A stretch of DNA of 64,000 nt, taken from Novibacillus thermophilus (GTDB lineage Bacteria > Bacillota > Bacilli > Thermoactinomycetales > Novibacillaceae). The DNA lies in assembly GCF_002005165.1 (NCBI RefSeq), contig NZ_CP019699.1:496001-560000 (forward strand). The letters are read 5' to 3'. Positions within the stretch are counted from its first letter, which is position 1, and every line of letters starts with the position of its first letter. Under the pieces are notes generated by a model. That model was not told the DNA's origin, ran no database searches, and worked only from the letters and a program-made list of their open reading frames with translations. The position numbers and the translations under genes were made by a program. Shown piece by piece: positions 16,906 through 24,039 of the stretch.

Positions 16906-17784
16906 TTGAACGAAAAATTGGAATTGATCGTCGATGCAAAAGCTGACCTTGCTGAGGGCCCTTGTTGGGATCGTGAGCGGAAGGTGCTTTACTGGGTCGA
17001 TATCGTTGGGAAAAAAGTACACATGTACGATCCGACTCAACTTCAAAGTCGAACCATCGAGGTTGGACAGTACGTAGGGGCCGTGGTTCCGCGGAAATCT
17101 GGAGGCCTGATGCTCGCCATGCACCACGGTTTTTATTCATTGGATTTGGAAACGGAAGCACTGGTTCCGATCGCTGATCCCGAAAGAGAAAAAGAAAACA
17201 ACCGTTTTAACGATGGGAAGTGTGATGCTTCCGGCCGTTTCTGGGCAGGGACGATGGAGCTAGACGGGAAAAAGGGCGAGGGTTCCCTTTACTGTTTGGA
17301 TCGAAACCTTGACGTCCGAACCGTCTTGCAGAACGTCAGTATTTCTAATGGGCTAGGGTGGAGCCCCGATCATAAGACCATGTACTACATCGACACACCT
17401 ACACGACAGGTTGCCGCATTTGATTATGACTTAGATACAGGAACGATATCGAATAAGAGGACGGTCGTGTCTATTCCAGAAGGCGATGGAGATCCTGATG
17501 GTATGACAGTAGATGAGGAAGGCATGATTTGGGTCGCCCATTGGGGAGGGTCCCGGGTTTCTAGATGGAATCCTAGTACAGGCGAATGTCTTGAAGAGAT
17601 TCCCGTCCCGGCGTCTCAAGTCACGTCATGTGCTTTTGGGGGAGACCATTTAGACGAGTTGTATATTACGACGGCTCGGTTAGGCCTTGGACAGAATGAC
17701 CTGCTAAATGAACCGCATGCAGGTGGACTTTTTCGTATCAAGGTGAATGTCAGAGGGCTACCATCACATCCTTTTGCGGGGTAG
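16906..17784 (+). CDS. SMP-30/gluconolactonase family sugar lactone hydrolase
   Basis: This 292-residue beta-propeller of the SMP-30/regucalcin/LRE family has AEGPCWD (metal-binding glutamate), NRFNDGKCDASGRFWAGTM with its conserved Asn/Asp, SNGLGWSPD, YIDTP, DPDGMTVDEEGMIWVAHW and an ITTAR end. TTG 16906 is chosen because GAGGAGGGG precedes it by about nine bases; an upstream extension to 16840 overlaps the kinase gene. The family hydrolyses aldono-lactones to aldonic acids using a divalent metal. Here it would open the lactone made by the SDR dehydrogenase, giving the substrate of DgoD. Confidence 0.9.
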   Translation: MNEKLELIVDAKADLAEGPCWDRERKVLYWVDIVGKKVHMYDPTQLQSRTIEVGQYVGAVVPRKSGGLMLAMHHGFYSLDLETEALVPIADPEREKENNRFNDGKCDASGRFWAGTMELDGKKGEGSLYCLDRNLDVRTVLQNVSISNGLGWSPDHKTMYYIDTPTRQVAAFDYDLDTGTISNKRTVVSIPEGDGDPDGMTVDEEGMIWVAHWGGSRVSRWNPSTGECLEEIPVPASQVTSCAFGGDHLDELYITTARLGLGQNDLLNEPHAGGLFRIKVNVRGLPSHPFAG

Positions 17785-17796
17785 GAGGTTGACATC

Positions 17797-18435
17797 GTGA
17801 AGCAGAGATTGCTCCGTCGGTTGTACGAACAGCGCATCGTCGCCATCATTCGCGGCATCACAGGGGAAGGGTTGGACAGTCTCGTCGGCACCTTGGTAGA
17901 GAGCGGCATTCGCATTATGGAGGTGACGGTCGACACCCCCGGGGTGTACGACAAAATCCAGAAAATTAAAGACGAGTACGGCGACGAAGTGGCCGTAGGA
18001 GCGGGGACGGTGTTGGACAGCGAGACAGCGCGCACCGCCATCAGTGCGGGAGCGGAGTTTCTCGTTTCCCCGTCGCTCAATGTGGACGTAATCAAAACAG
18101 CGAAGCGTTACGGGAAGGCGGTCTTTCCCGGATGTATGACGCCGACAGAGATCGTGCAGGCGTTTGAGGCTGGGGCCGATGTGATCAAAGTGTTTCCGGC
18201 CAGTGTGGTAGGGCCGCGGTATTTCCGCGAGTTGTCGGGGCCGTTGGGCCACATTCCGCTCATGCCCACCGGCGGGGTCAACCTAGACAACGCCCTGGCC
18301 TATGTGGAGGCCGGCGCAGCTGCTGTCGGCCTTGGAAGCGCCCTGGTCGGGCGCGGCGGACGGCAGGTGGACCTGGCGGACGTGAAAGAGAGAGCCCAGG
18401 CGTTTCGCGATTTACTGCGCACGAGATTCGGCTAA
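17797..18435 (+). CDS. eda: KDPG/KDPGal aldolase (Eda family)
   Basis: This 212-residue class I aldolase has IVAIIRG, the EVTVDTPG catalytic-glutamate region, VGAGTVLD, AEFLVSPS, FPGCMTPTEI, DVIKVFPAS with the Schiff-base lysine, and PTGGVNLDNA. GTG 17797 follows TAGGAGG. It cleaves 2-keto-3-deoxy-6-phosphogluconate or -galactonate to pyruvate and glyceraldehyde-3-phosphate. It is the last gene of the sugar-oxidation operon, 12 bases after the lactonase gene. Base composition here is clearly more GC-rich than the adjoining bacteriocin block. It also supplies the aldolase missing after uxaA-uxaB. Confidence 0.95.
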   Translation: MKQRLLRRLYEQRIVAIIRGITGEGLDSLVGTLVESGIRIMEVTVDTPGVYDKIQKIKDEYGDEVAVGAGTVLDSETARTAISAGAEFLVSPSLNVDVIKTAKRYGKAVFPGCMTPTEIVQAFEAGADVIKVFPASVVGPRYFRELSGPLGHIPLMPTGGVNLDNALAYVEAGAAAVGLGSALVGRGGRQVDLADVKERAQAFRDLLRTRFG

Positions 18436-18459
18436 AGAAATACCAATGTTGATGAGGGA

Positions 18460-18610
18460 AAGAAATTGTGAACCGGCACATTGGCAAGATGGCCTGGACG
18501 AAGTCGACCACCTGCGTCACACTCGGGAAAATCGAGCATCTCTACCATGCGGAAAGGAACGATTGAACGGGTCTATGCCAACCGTGGCGTGCGTTGGAGG
18601 TTTATCTGCA
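18460..18610 (+). pseudogene. IS1182-like transposase C-terminal remnant
   Basis: Combining two frames gives LDEVDHLRHTRENRA followed by MRKGTIERVYA and RGVRW. These fit the C-terminal region of IS1182-type transposases, usually near 'HLRHTxENrxlYxxRKeTIERVFAD...KHGMRW'. Only this piece is left, with frame changes and no ends visible, so it is a dead fragment. It marks the downstream edge of the AT-rich bacteriocin island. Confidence 0.55.
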
Positions 18611-18717
18611 GTCTGGGCGAGTGAAAGGCTCGCCTTCGGCAAACCGTACGTTCAGCATAAATCTGATACAAATCTATCTAAAGGGGGAGAGACATATTCA
18701 CAACAGGATTAGCGTTA

Positions 18718-18735
18718 CAGAATCCGCCGATTCTG
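18718..18735 (-). terminator. possible terminator at the end of the bacteriocin operon
   Basis: CAGAATC and GATTCTG form a 7-bp stem with a four-base loop, 25 bases beyond the stop of the last small gene. There is no good T-run on the minus strand, so it would be weak. Confidence 0.35.
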
Positions 18736-18760
18736 ATCAACTTTAAATCCACCGTATGAC

Positions 18761-18862
18761 TTAACCCTGTAAACTAATATAGCGTGCCACTGCAACAATT
18801 CCCAAAATGATAGAAATAATTAACACGACTATACTAATCCGAAACGACTTTTTCGGGTCCAT
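18761..18862 (-). CDS. 33-residue membrane peptide, candidate circular-bacteriocin immunity protein
   Basis: This small gene starts at ATG 18862 with a perfect AGGAGG about nine bases upstream and encodes a basic N-terminus (MDPKKSFR), one long hydrophobic helix (ISIVVLIISIILGIVAVA) and a short polar tail ending in SLQG. Circular-bacteriocin clusters such as circularin A, uberolysin and carnocyclin A carry a short, cationic, single-helix immunity peptide (roughly 45–55 residues) near the end of the operon. This peptide has the right character and position, though it is shorter. It would sit in the membrane and protect the producer. The assignment is by context. Confidence 0.65.
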   Translation of the reverse strand: MDPKKSFRISIVVLIISIILGIVAVARYISLQG

Positions 18863-18895
18863 ATGCGTCTTCCTCCTCTTATTTGAAAAATCAAC

Positions 18896-19441
18896 TTACC
18901 CAACAATACGAAAAAATGATAGTAGTAAAACACCCGGTAAATACGTCACAGCAAGATAAACCCCGCCCACAGTCAACCACTCCAACGGCCTTTTGGAAAT
19001 AAGACCTTGTTGGTACAGAAGGAACAGCACCACGAGAGGCTTCAGCAAATAATTGACTGGCGAAGCGATCACAATTCGGTACACCGTCTCAACATCATCT
19101 ACCAAAGGTAAGTAATAGAGGGAAATAAAGATATTTATCACATAGACAAGCACCATACTCAACAGTACCACATTCACATATTGCCCTAAGTAACTATCTC
19201 TTTTCAAAAAAAGAGTTACGGCAAGGAAAAGTGAAAAGGTTTCAATCCCTAGCACTATCAACAAAATAAACAGTTGTATAACAACGGAAACAAGCAAAAT
19301 TGAGATCAAATATTCTTGTATAAAATCGCTGAATTGCGGCAAAAATTTTTCATAGATCCCCATTTGGATATACGTGGAGATGCTGATCAAAACGAGCAGA
19401 ATCAAGAGGATGTAACGCCCCTGAATTTTGTCAATTCTCAT
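18896..19441 (-). CDS. integral membrane protein of the bacteriocin cluster
   Basis: This 181-residue protein is mostly hydrophobic, with about five predicted membrane helices (residues roughly 10–28, 42–66, 68–85, 92–112 and 140–178). It has a central SLYYLPLVDDVETVYRIVIASPVNYLL segment reminiscent of Yip1-type small membrane proteins. I cannot place it in a named family with confidence. It starts 11 bases after the SpoIIM-like gene stop and is followed by the small basic peptide, so it belongs to the same operon. Likely roles are help with export or maturation, or added self-protection. The low GC content matches the rest of the cluster. Confidence 0.7.
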   Translation of the reverse strand: MRIDKIQGRYILLILLVLISISTYIQMGIYEKFLPQFSDFIQEYLISILLVSVVIQLFILLIVLGIETFSLFLAVTLFLKRDSYLGQYVNVVLLSMVLVYVINIFISLYYLPLVDDVETVYRIVIASPVNYLLKPLVVLFLLYQQGLISKRPLEWLTVGGVYLAVTYLPGVLLLSFFRIVG

Positions 19442-19452
19442 ATTTCACACCT

Positions 19453-19977
19453 TCAGATTCTGATGAAATGTGGTGATACAAACGTCTCGACTATTGCAGC
19501 AATGAATGTCAGGACGATGATAATGGCAACGAAATAAACGATCTTTTTGATTTCTTCCACCACGACTTTCTTCTTTAGAATCATCAGAACGACTTTGGAG
19601 GGGATATAAAAACCTACAGCAGCTGAAAGCAACATCGCCGGCACTTCGAAAACTCCATGAATGACAAATGCGCTTAGCGCATCCAGCCAAGTATGCTCCG
19701 TTCTCAAATGAGAGACGATTAGACCCATTGAAAAAAAGTTCAATACGAGATAAATAAGAGCGTAAATACCTAATGTTATTGGACTAAAAACCACACAGTA
19801 TAGATTCACTTTCAAATTGTGAAAAAACAGTTCGATGAAAACAGGTGAAGAATCGATTTCTAATCCACTACTAGCTTCTTTCAAATACAGAGGAGAATAA
19901 TACCCCACCGTGAAAAAGAGACAAGCCAACAACAAAACGACCCGACCTATGTTTTTAAACGAAAACATCCCGAACAT
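19453..19977 (-). CDS. SpoIIM/DUF95-family membrane protein (circular bacteriocin BacC-type)
   Basis: This 174-residue protein has about four or five membrane helices and the hallmark SpoIIM/DUF95 motif FVIHGVFEVPAMLLSAAVGF near residues 105–125. Every well-described circular bacteriocin cluster (AS-48, circularin A, uberolysin, carnocyclin A) encodes one DUF95 protein, needed for production and partly for immunity. The start ATG 19977 lies inside the end of the ATPase gene (overlap of 23 bases), showing translational coupling. The combination DUF95 + ABC ATPase + tiny hydrophobic precursor is what identifies the cluster. Confidence 0.88.
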   Translation of the reverse strand: MFGMFSFKNIGRVVLLLACLFFTVGYYSPLYLKEASSGLEIDSSPVFIELFFHNLKVNLYCVVFSPITLGIYALIYLVLNFFSMGLIVSHLRTEHTWLDALSAFVIHGVFEVPAMLLSAAVGFYIPSKVVLMILKKKVVVEEIKKIVYFVAIIIVLTFIAAIVETFVSPHFIRI

Positions 19978-20659
19978 CCCGATCTTTTCTTATTTCGGTA
20001 ACCGTTATCGTTCTTGCATCTTTAATATGAAGGTTGTGGGTAATGACCTGCTGAATTCGATGGTCTTGGGAGTGAGTAGAGAAAATGGTAATCGCTTGTT
20101 TCTGTAAGAGATAATCACGAATAAAACGTAACACCACCTTTAACGATTTTTGGTCAAAATTCACAAACGGTTCATCCATCAAAATTAACTGGGGTTCATC
20201 CAAATAAGCTGTGACTATTGCCACTTTCTGTTGTGTCCCGAGAGACATGTTCTTAATGAGAACGTGCTCATACTCTGTCAAAGCTAGCTCCTCCAGCAAA
20301 TTTTGCAGGTAGGTCGGCGGTTGTTTCCTTCCGGAAACGGTCAACAGTAATTCCACCATCTCGGATAATGTTAAGTAAGGATAAAGAAACGGATCATTGG
20401 GAATGTATGCTGTCTTTTCGATGTATTTTTCCATACACTGGTCATATTGGTCAGAAGATGTTTGCAAACAAATATCGGCAAAAACAAACTCACCCTCAAA
20501 AGATGTTATACCGGCCAAGATATTAAGCAGTGTCGTCTTTCCGATTCCGTTTTTTCCAGTAAGGGACACAAAAGAACCAGCAGGTAACGAAAACGAAACA
20601 CTCTCGAATACTTTTTTCCCCTGTTCGTAACTTTTATTCAAATGGGTGACCTTTAACAT
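19955..20659 (-). CDS. ABC transporter ATP-binding protein of the circular bacteriocin cluster
   Basis: This 234-residue ATPase has Walker A GKNGIGKTT (about residues 35–43), a signature-like MSLGTQQKVAIVTAYLD, Walker B LILMDEPFVNFD and a FSTHS switch. The signature is degenerate compared with LSGGQ, as is common in bacteriocin immunity and export ATPases. It would energise a transporter made with the DUF95 protein and/or the large membrane protein, exporting the ring peptide or pumping it out of the membrane. ATG 20659 overlaps the end of the repaired upstream gene, and its own 3' end overlaps the DUF95 gene. Confidence 0.9.
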   Translation of the reverse strand: MLKVTHLNKSYEQGKKVFESVSFSLPAGSFVSLTGKNGIGKTTLLNILAGITSFEGEFVFADICLQTSSDQYDQCMEKYIEKTAYIPNDPFLYPYLTLSEMVELLLTVSGRKQPPTYLQNLLEELALTEYEHVLIKNMSLGTQQKVAIVTAYLDEPQLILMDEPFVNFDQKSLKVVLRFIRDYLLQKQAITIFSTHSQDHRIQQVITHNLHIKDARTITVTEIRKDRDVRDVFV

Positions 20660-22204
20660 GATCCCTCTCCCTACTCTTAAGATTGAATCGAATCAGTAAA
20701 CGGTATAAACCGATATATAAAGTCAGTCCGATAAAGCCAAAATAAAGCAGATCATTCCACTGTTGCGTGATATAGAGGACTAACAGGGCCCAGCCAAAAT
20801 GACAGGAACCCCGAAAAGAATGACCGTGTCCATAAAATTGGTTGTGACCATTTGTGGAGTTAGTGCGACAAACTGTTCAATCGAATACCTTTCCAGTTGA
20901 TACATTCTCACAATCATGATACGCACCAACAACAGGTAACTGATAGAATAACAAATGATCCCAAGCCACATAGACGCATTGAAAGGATGATACAAGACAA
21001 CTAAGAGGAATGTCGGCAAGACCGTAAACGGGGCTGTCTTCTTTACCGTCATACGGAAAACTAGGGGAGAAGCGAATTTGTAAAAGTTATACTTTTTTTG
21101 CAAATAGTAAGTGGCATACGTGTTTTTTTTCTCCATTAAATCTTCGTACAAGTAATGCGTAAGTAAAATATAAAGCCCATAGGGAGTATAGCAGAACAGC
21201 ACAAGGATTGCAGATCCGGTTATGTACGGGCGTTCAGACAGCCAAGGATACAGTATAGCTACCAGCAAAGTCAAACCCAAACTACCTAATCGAAATTTAA
21301 TCAGTCTACCTTGATATTGAAGGGACTTCATTAACAGTTTCTCATACGGAAACTTGGCTGCACTTGTCAAACTTTTACTATGTTCAGCCATGTGCAAGGG
21401 GCAGATGTTGCTTTGGGATATCAGTCGGGGAGTCACACTAACCGCTAGATAGACCAAGAGGAATGCCAACAAACTCATCATAGACCAATGACGGGCAGAA
21501 ATCTTTTGAGTTTCAAAACCCGTAATATCTAGCGGGCTGAATTTGAAAAAAGGGGAATAATCTAATAGCGACAACAGTATAAAGAAAATAATAACAGAAG
21601 GAACCACTCCAACCGTCATCGGTAACCACTGGCGTCGATGATGGTACAAAAGAGAATGCAGCAGTAACAGTGCAAGAAAATAATGGATGAACACAATAAT
21701 AACAACATTTAACCATATCCACCATACAGAACTGAAAGGTACAATGACAGCAAGTAACGTTGACGACAACACCAAGGGCGAAACAGTCAAACACAAGCAT
21801 TCTTTTGCAATTTCATAAGAAAGTTTTTCAACGACGAACCTCTTTTTTCCATGAAATTTCAACCTCAGCAAAAAGTTTAGCTCTGAATACAAATACTCTA
21901 TTTTCCCTTGATGGAATCGATGGTTCATCATATACAGGGTGTGAATGACGCTTAGAAAACCAACTATAAAAATGACTTCCATGTAACTGTAAACCAAAAA
22001 TAACATGATGTAGATCAGTGTAAACAAAGCAATCGTAAAAATGTTCGTAAACTTTGACAAACGCCATAACAACGGGAAAATCCACTTGCGATCCTTTTCC
22101 ATGAACAAATTAAGAAACGGCGCCAACACAATTTGCAGGGATTCTTTCTGTTTACGGTGGTCCATTAAACGGTCAAGTTGAATATACTGCATCAGCCTGT
22201 TCAA
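20634..22204 (-). pseudogene. large multi-spanning membrane protein (circular bacteriocin BacB-type), frameshifted near the C-terminus
   Basis: As read, the frame runs from ATG 22204 to a stop at 20780 (474 residues) and ends in GVPVILAGPC. Adding one base at the run 20789–20791 (C on plus, G on minus) continues the protein as VILAGALLVLYITQQWNDLL, then more hydrophobic sequence, to a stop at 20634–20636. That gives about 523 residues and an overlap with the ATPase start. It has roughly ten or more membrane helices and no clear soluble domain. Circular-bacteriocin operons normally place a large hydrophobic protein of about 500–600 residues directly after the precursor gene; it is implicated in maturation or secretion. 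Order, size and overlap all fit. The frameshift may be a sequencing error. Confidence 0.75.
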
Positions 22205-22240
22205 AGGGTTTCCCGCCTTTATCCACCAATTAATTTATAA

Positions 22241-22276
22241 AAGATACGGAAGAGCATTGTGATTCTTCCGTATCTT
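22241..22276 (-). terminator. hairpin between bacteriocin precursor gene and the membrane-protein gene
   Basis: A 13-bp perfect stem (AAGATACGGAAGA / TCTTCCGTATCTT) with a ten-base loop lies 40 bases after the precursor stop; on the minus strand it is followed by a T/A-rich TTTATAAATTAATT. It should terminate partially or stabilise the short message, giving much more precursor than machinery. Confidence 0.75.
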
Positions 22277-22315
22277 CCGTCCATTTAGTTACTTTGAAAT
22301 TAAAAATTCTCCCCA

Positions 22316-22507
22316 TTACAAAGCAATAGCGGCCTGCTTCGACAAGTTTCGAATTGTCGCACGGTAAGCTATTATAGCAGAAGCAGCTGTCAGGCCGATA
22401 CCCGTAAGAGACATCAATAATCCAACTGTAGAAGCGACATCAATAAACAGCAAAACAACCCCGGCAGCTTGAGCAGATAGACCCGTCAACTCCATAATTC
22501 GAGCCAT
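22316..22507 (-). CDS. circular bacteriocin precursor (predicted 57-residue head-to-tail ring)
   Basis: This is a 63-residue peptide starting at ATG 22507 behind a very strong GGAAAGGAGGGAG site. It reads MARIME, then LTGLSAQAAGVVLLFIDVAS, TVGLLMSLTGIGLTAASAII and AYRATIRNLSKQAAIAL. A short leader ending in Glu, followed by a core beginning with Leu and ending in a hydrophobic residue, matches uberolysin (leader MDILLE, core starting Leu). The core is nearly all Ala/Val/Leu/Ile/Gly helices, with positive charges grouped late (R49, R53, K57) and one acidic residue (D23), net +2, as in saposin-fold circular bacteriocins. The pattern IDxAST...GI...AxxAT recalls amylocyclicin, but the sequence is not one I know. 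The ring bond would join L7 to L63. It would permeabilise membranes of related bacteria. Confidence 0.85.
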   Translation of the reverse strand: MARIMELTGLSAQAAGVVLLFIDVASTVGLLMSLTGIGLTAASAIIAYRATIRNLSKQAAIAL

Positions 22508-22614
22508 GATACTCCCTCCTTTCCCTACAGCGTTAGAAATATATCATCCGGTTACACGTCTATTCTATTAAATATTTTGTGAACCGTTTGATATATTATA
22601 TATTCCTAAAATAC

Positions 22615-22643
22615 ATTATAGTAAAATATAGATATAATTTCAA
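22615..22643 (-). promoter_or_regulatory. sigma-A promoter of the bacteriocin operon
   Basis: Read on the minus strand: TTGAAA (22643–22638), a 17-base spacer and a perfect TATAAT (22620–22615). It gives a leader of about 100 bases before the precursor start. The promoter lies only about 30 bases from the ISNCY-type left end. Confidence 0.8.
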
Positions 22644-22664
22644 TAATTTTCCCAATATAATGTT

Positions 22665-23985
22665 AAACGTCCGTGATATTGTCATATTGTAACGCGTCAG
22701 TGAAAATGTCACATATGGGAGAGAACATATTCATGAGCAAACAAGAGCTGAAGCATTACACCGTCATGGACAGATGGATGAAAGGTCTGGTCACAGGAGG
22801 TGAAGCTACTGAACTCCTTGGGTTAAGTTACCGCCAGGTTTGTCGCCTCAAAAAACGGGGGCTTCAGGAGGGGAAACTGGAATCATTCACAAAAACAGAG
22901 GTCGCAAACCGGCACATGCGCTTTCTGACGATACGCGCCAAAGGTTCCGGATCTCCACCAAAGCGATGCGTCTCAAGGGTGCAATGATGTGCACTTCGCT
23001 GAACGACTAGCCAGGCATGAAGGGATTCACGTCAGTCCGTCAACCGTGCGTCGTATTCGCTCTGAGGCCGGCATCAAACCGAAACGCAAACGGCGCCCGC
23101 CGAAAGTGCATCGCCCGCGACAGCGCAAACCGCAGCCAGGCATGTTGGTCCAAATGGACGGCAGTCCTCACCCTTGGCTGGAAGATCGGGCAGAACCGAT
23201 GTCCCTGCTTGCCGCCATTGATGATGCCACCGGTCACATTGTGGCTGCGCTTTTCCGGCCACAAGAAGACACGGAAGGTTATTTCAGGCTCACACAACAG
23301 ATGATCGAGCAGAAAGGTATTCCGATGAGTGTGTATTCGGATCAACACATGATTTTCCGTTCCCCTCACGAAAAGCAAACGATCGAGCAGGAATTGGCGG
23401 GAGAACCCGTTCCGTTGTCGCCATTCGGACAAGCTTTGGAGGAGTTAGGCATAACCCACATCAAGGCCTTAACCCCCCAAGCCAAAGGTCGGATTGAACG
23501 GCTGTTTCAAACGCTACAAGACCGTTGGATTGTCGAATTGCGCCTCCGGGGGATTTACACCATTGAGGAGGCCAACACGGTGCTGCAGGAGTTCATCGAA
23601 GCCCATAATCCACAGTTTGCTGTTGCGCCACGTGATACGGAAAGTGCCTTTGTCCCCTTAGAACCAGGGCAGTCTTTAGATTTGATTCTTTGCTACCGTG
23701 ATCAACGGACACTCTCCGCTGGAGAAACGATTGCTTTCGAAGGAAAAACATACAAGATCGACCGGGCAAGTGACCAACAAATGATTCCGATTAAAACGCG
23801 TGTCGAAGTGCGAGAAACATTAGACGGAAGACTATTTGTCCGGCACAAAGGGGTGGATTACCCCCTAAAGGAAACCGTACCACCAAAACGCCAGTCGCTG
23901 CCAAAACAAAAGGCGAGCTCGGAGAAACAACCTCACAAGCCCGCACTCAATCATCATCGCCTTCGGCAAACCGCACATTTTTTTG
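22665..23985 (+). mobile_element. decayed ISNCY-family insertion sequence
   Basis: The left end contains the spaced motifs GTGATATTGTCA (22671–22682) and GTCAGTGAAAATGTCAC (22697–22713). Similar motifs recur at 29592–29640 and next to the fragment at 32376, so they are probably terminal transposase-binding repeats. The transposase follows from 22733. No matching right end is visible before the ABC gene at 24040, so the right side has been lost or rearranged near the repeat at 23957–23973. The left boundary is approximate. Confidence 0.6.
22733..23985 (+). pseudogene. ISNCY-family transposase with two frameshifts and an abnormal C-terminus
   Basis: Three consecutive frames give MSKQELKHYTVMDRWMKGLV, AELLGLSYRQVCRLKKR-type helix-turn-helix, then IIHKNRGRKPAHALSDD, then HFAERLARHEGIHVSPSTVR, VQMDGSPHPWLED, AAIDDATGHIVAALFRPQED, YSDQHMIFRSPHEK and QAKGRIERLFQTLQDRW. 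These are the rve-type catalytic landmarks (D, D, E) of the ISNCY/ISDol1-like group. One G is missing in the run 22870–22873 and one A near 22982–22984. The last coding stretch runs into unrelated sequence after about 23955, so the natural C-terminus is gone. It should not be able to move by itself. Confidence 0.75.
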
Positions 23986-23997
23986 CATACATCTGCT

Positions 23998-24022
23998 ACA
24001 ATGTCTATAGGGTAGACATTGT
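23998..24022. promoter_or_regulatory. 10-bp palindromic operator overlapping the -10 box of the ygaD-like gene
   Basis: ACAATGTCTA and TAGACATTGT are perfect inverted repeats five bases apart. The left arm overlaps a TACAAT -10 hexamer (23997–24002), and the AGGAGAGG ribosome site follows at 24025. Position and symmetry indicate a repressor binding site, perhaps for a TetR, MarR or GntR-type protein. No regulator gene is adjacent. Confidence 0.65.
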
Positions 24023-24039
24023 GCAGGAGAGGATTGCCC

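Noticed and set aside
22870-22984. Programmed frameshifting in the ISNCY transposase
   Set aside because: Some IS use it, but two breaks of different kind, no slippery heptamer and a lost C-terminus point to decay or sequence error.
23040-23432. Long reverse-strand frames within the transposase and ABC transporter genes
   Set aside because: They mirror highly biased codons of the real genes, and no domain or ribosome site supports them.
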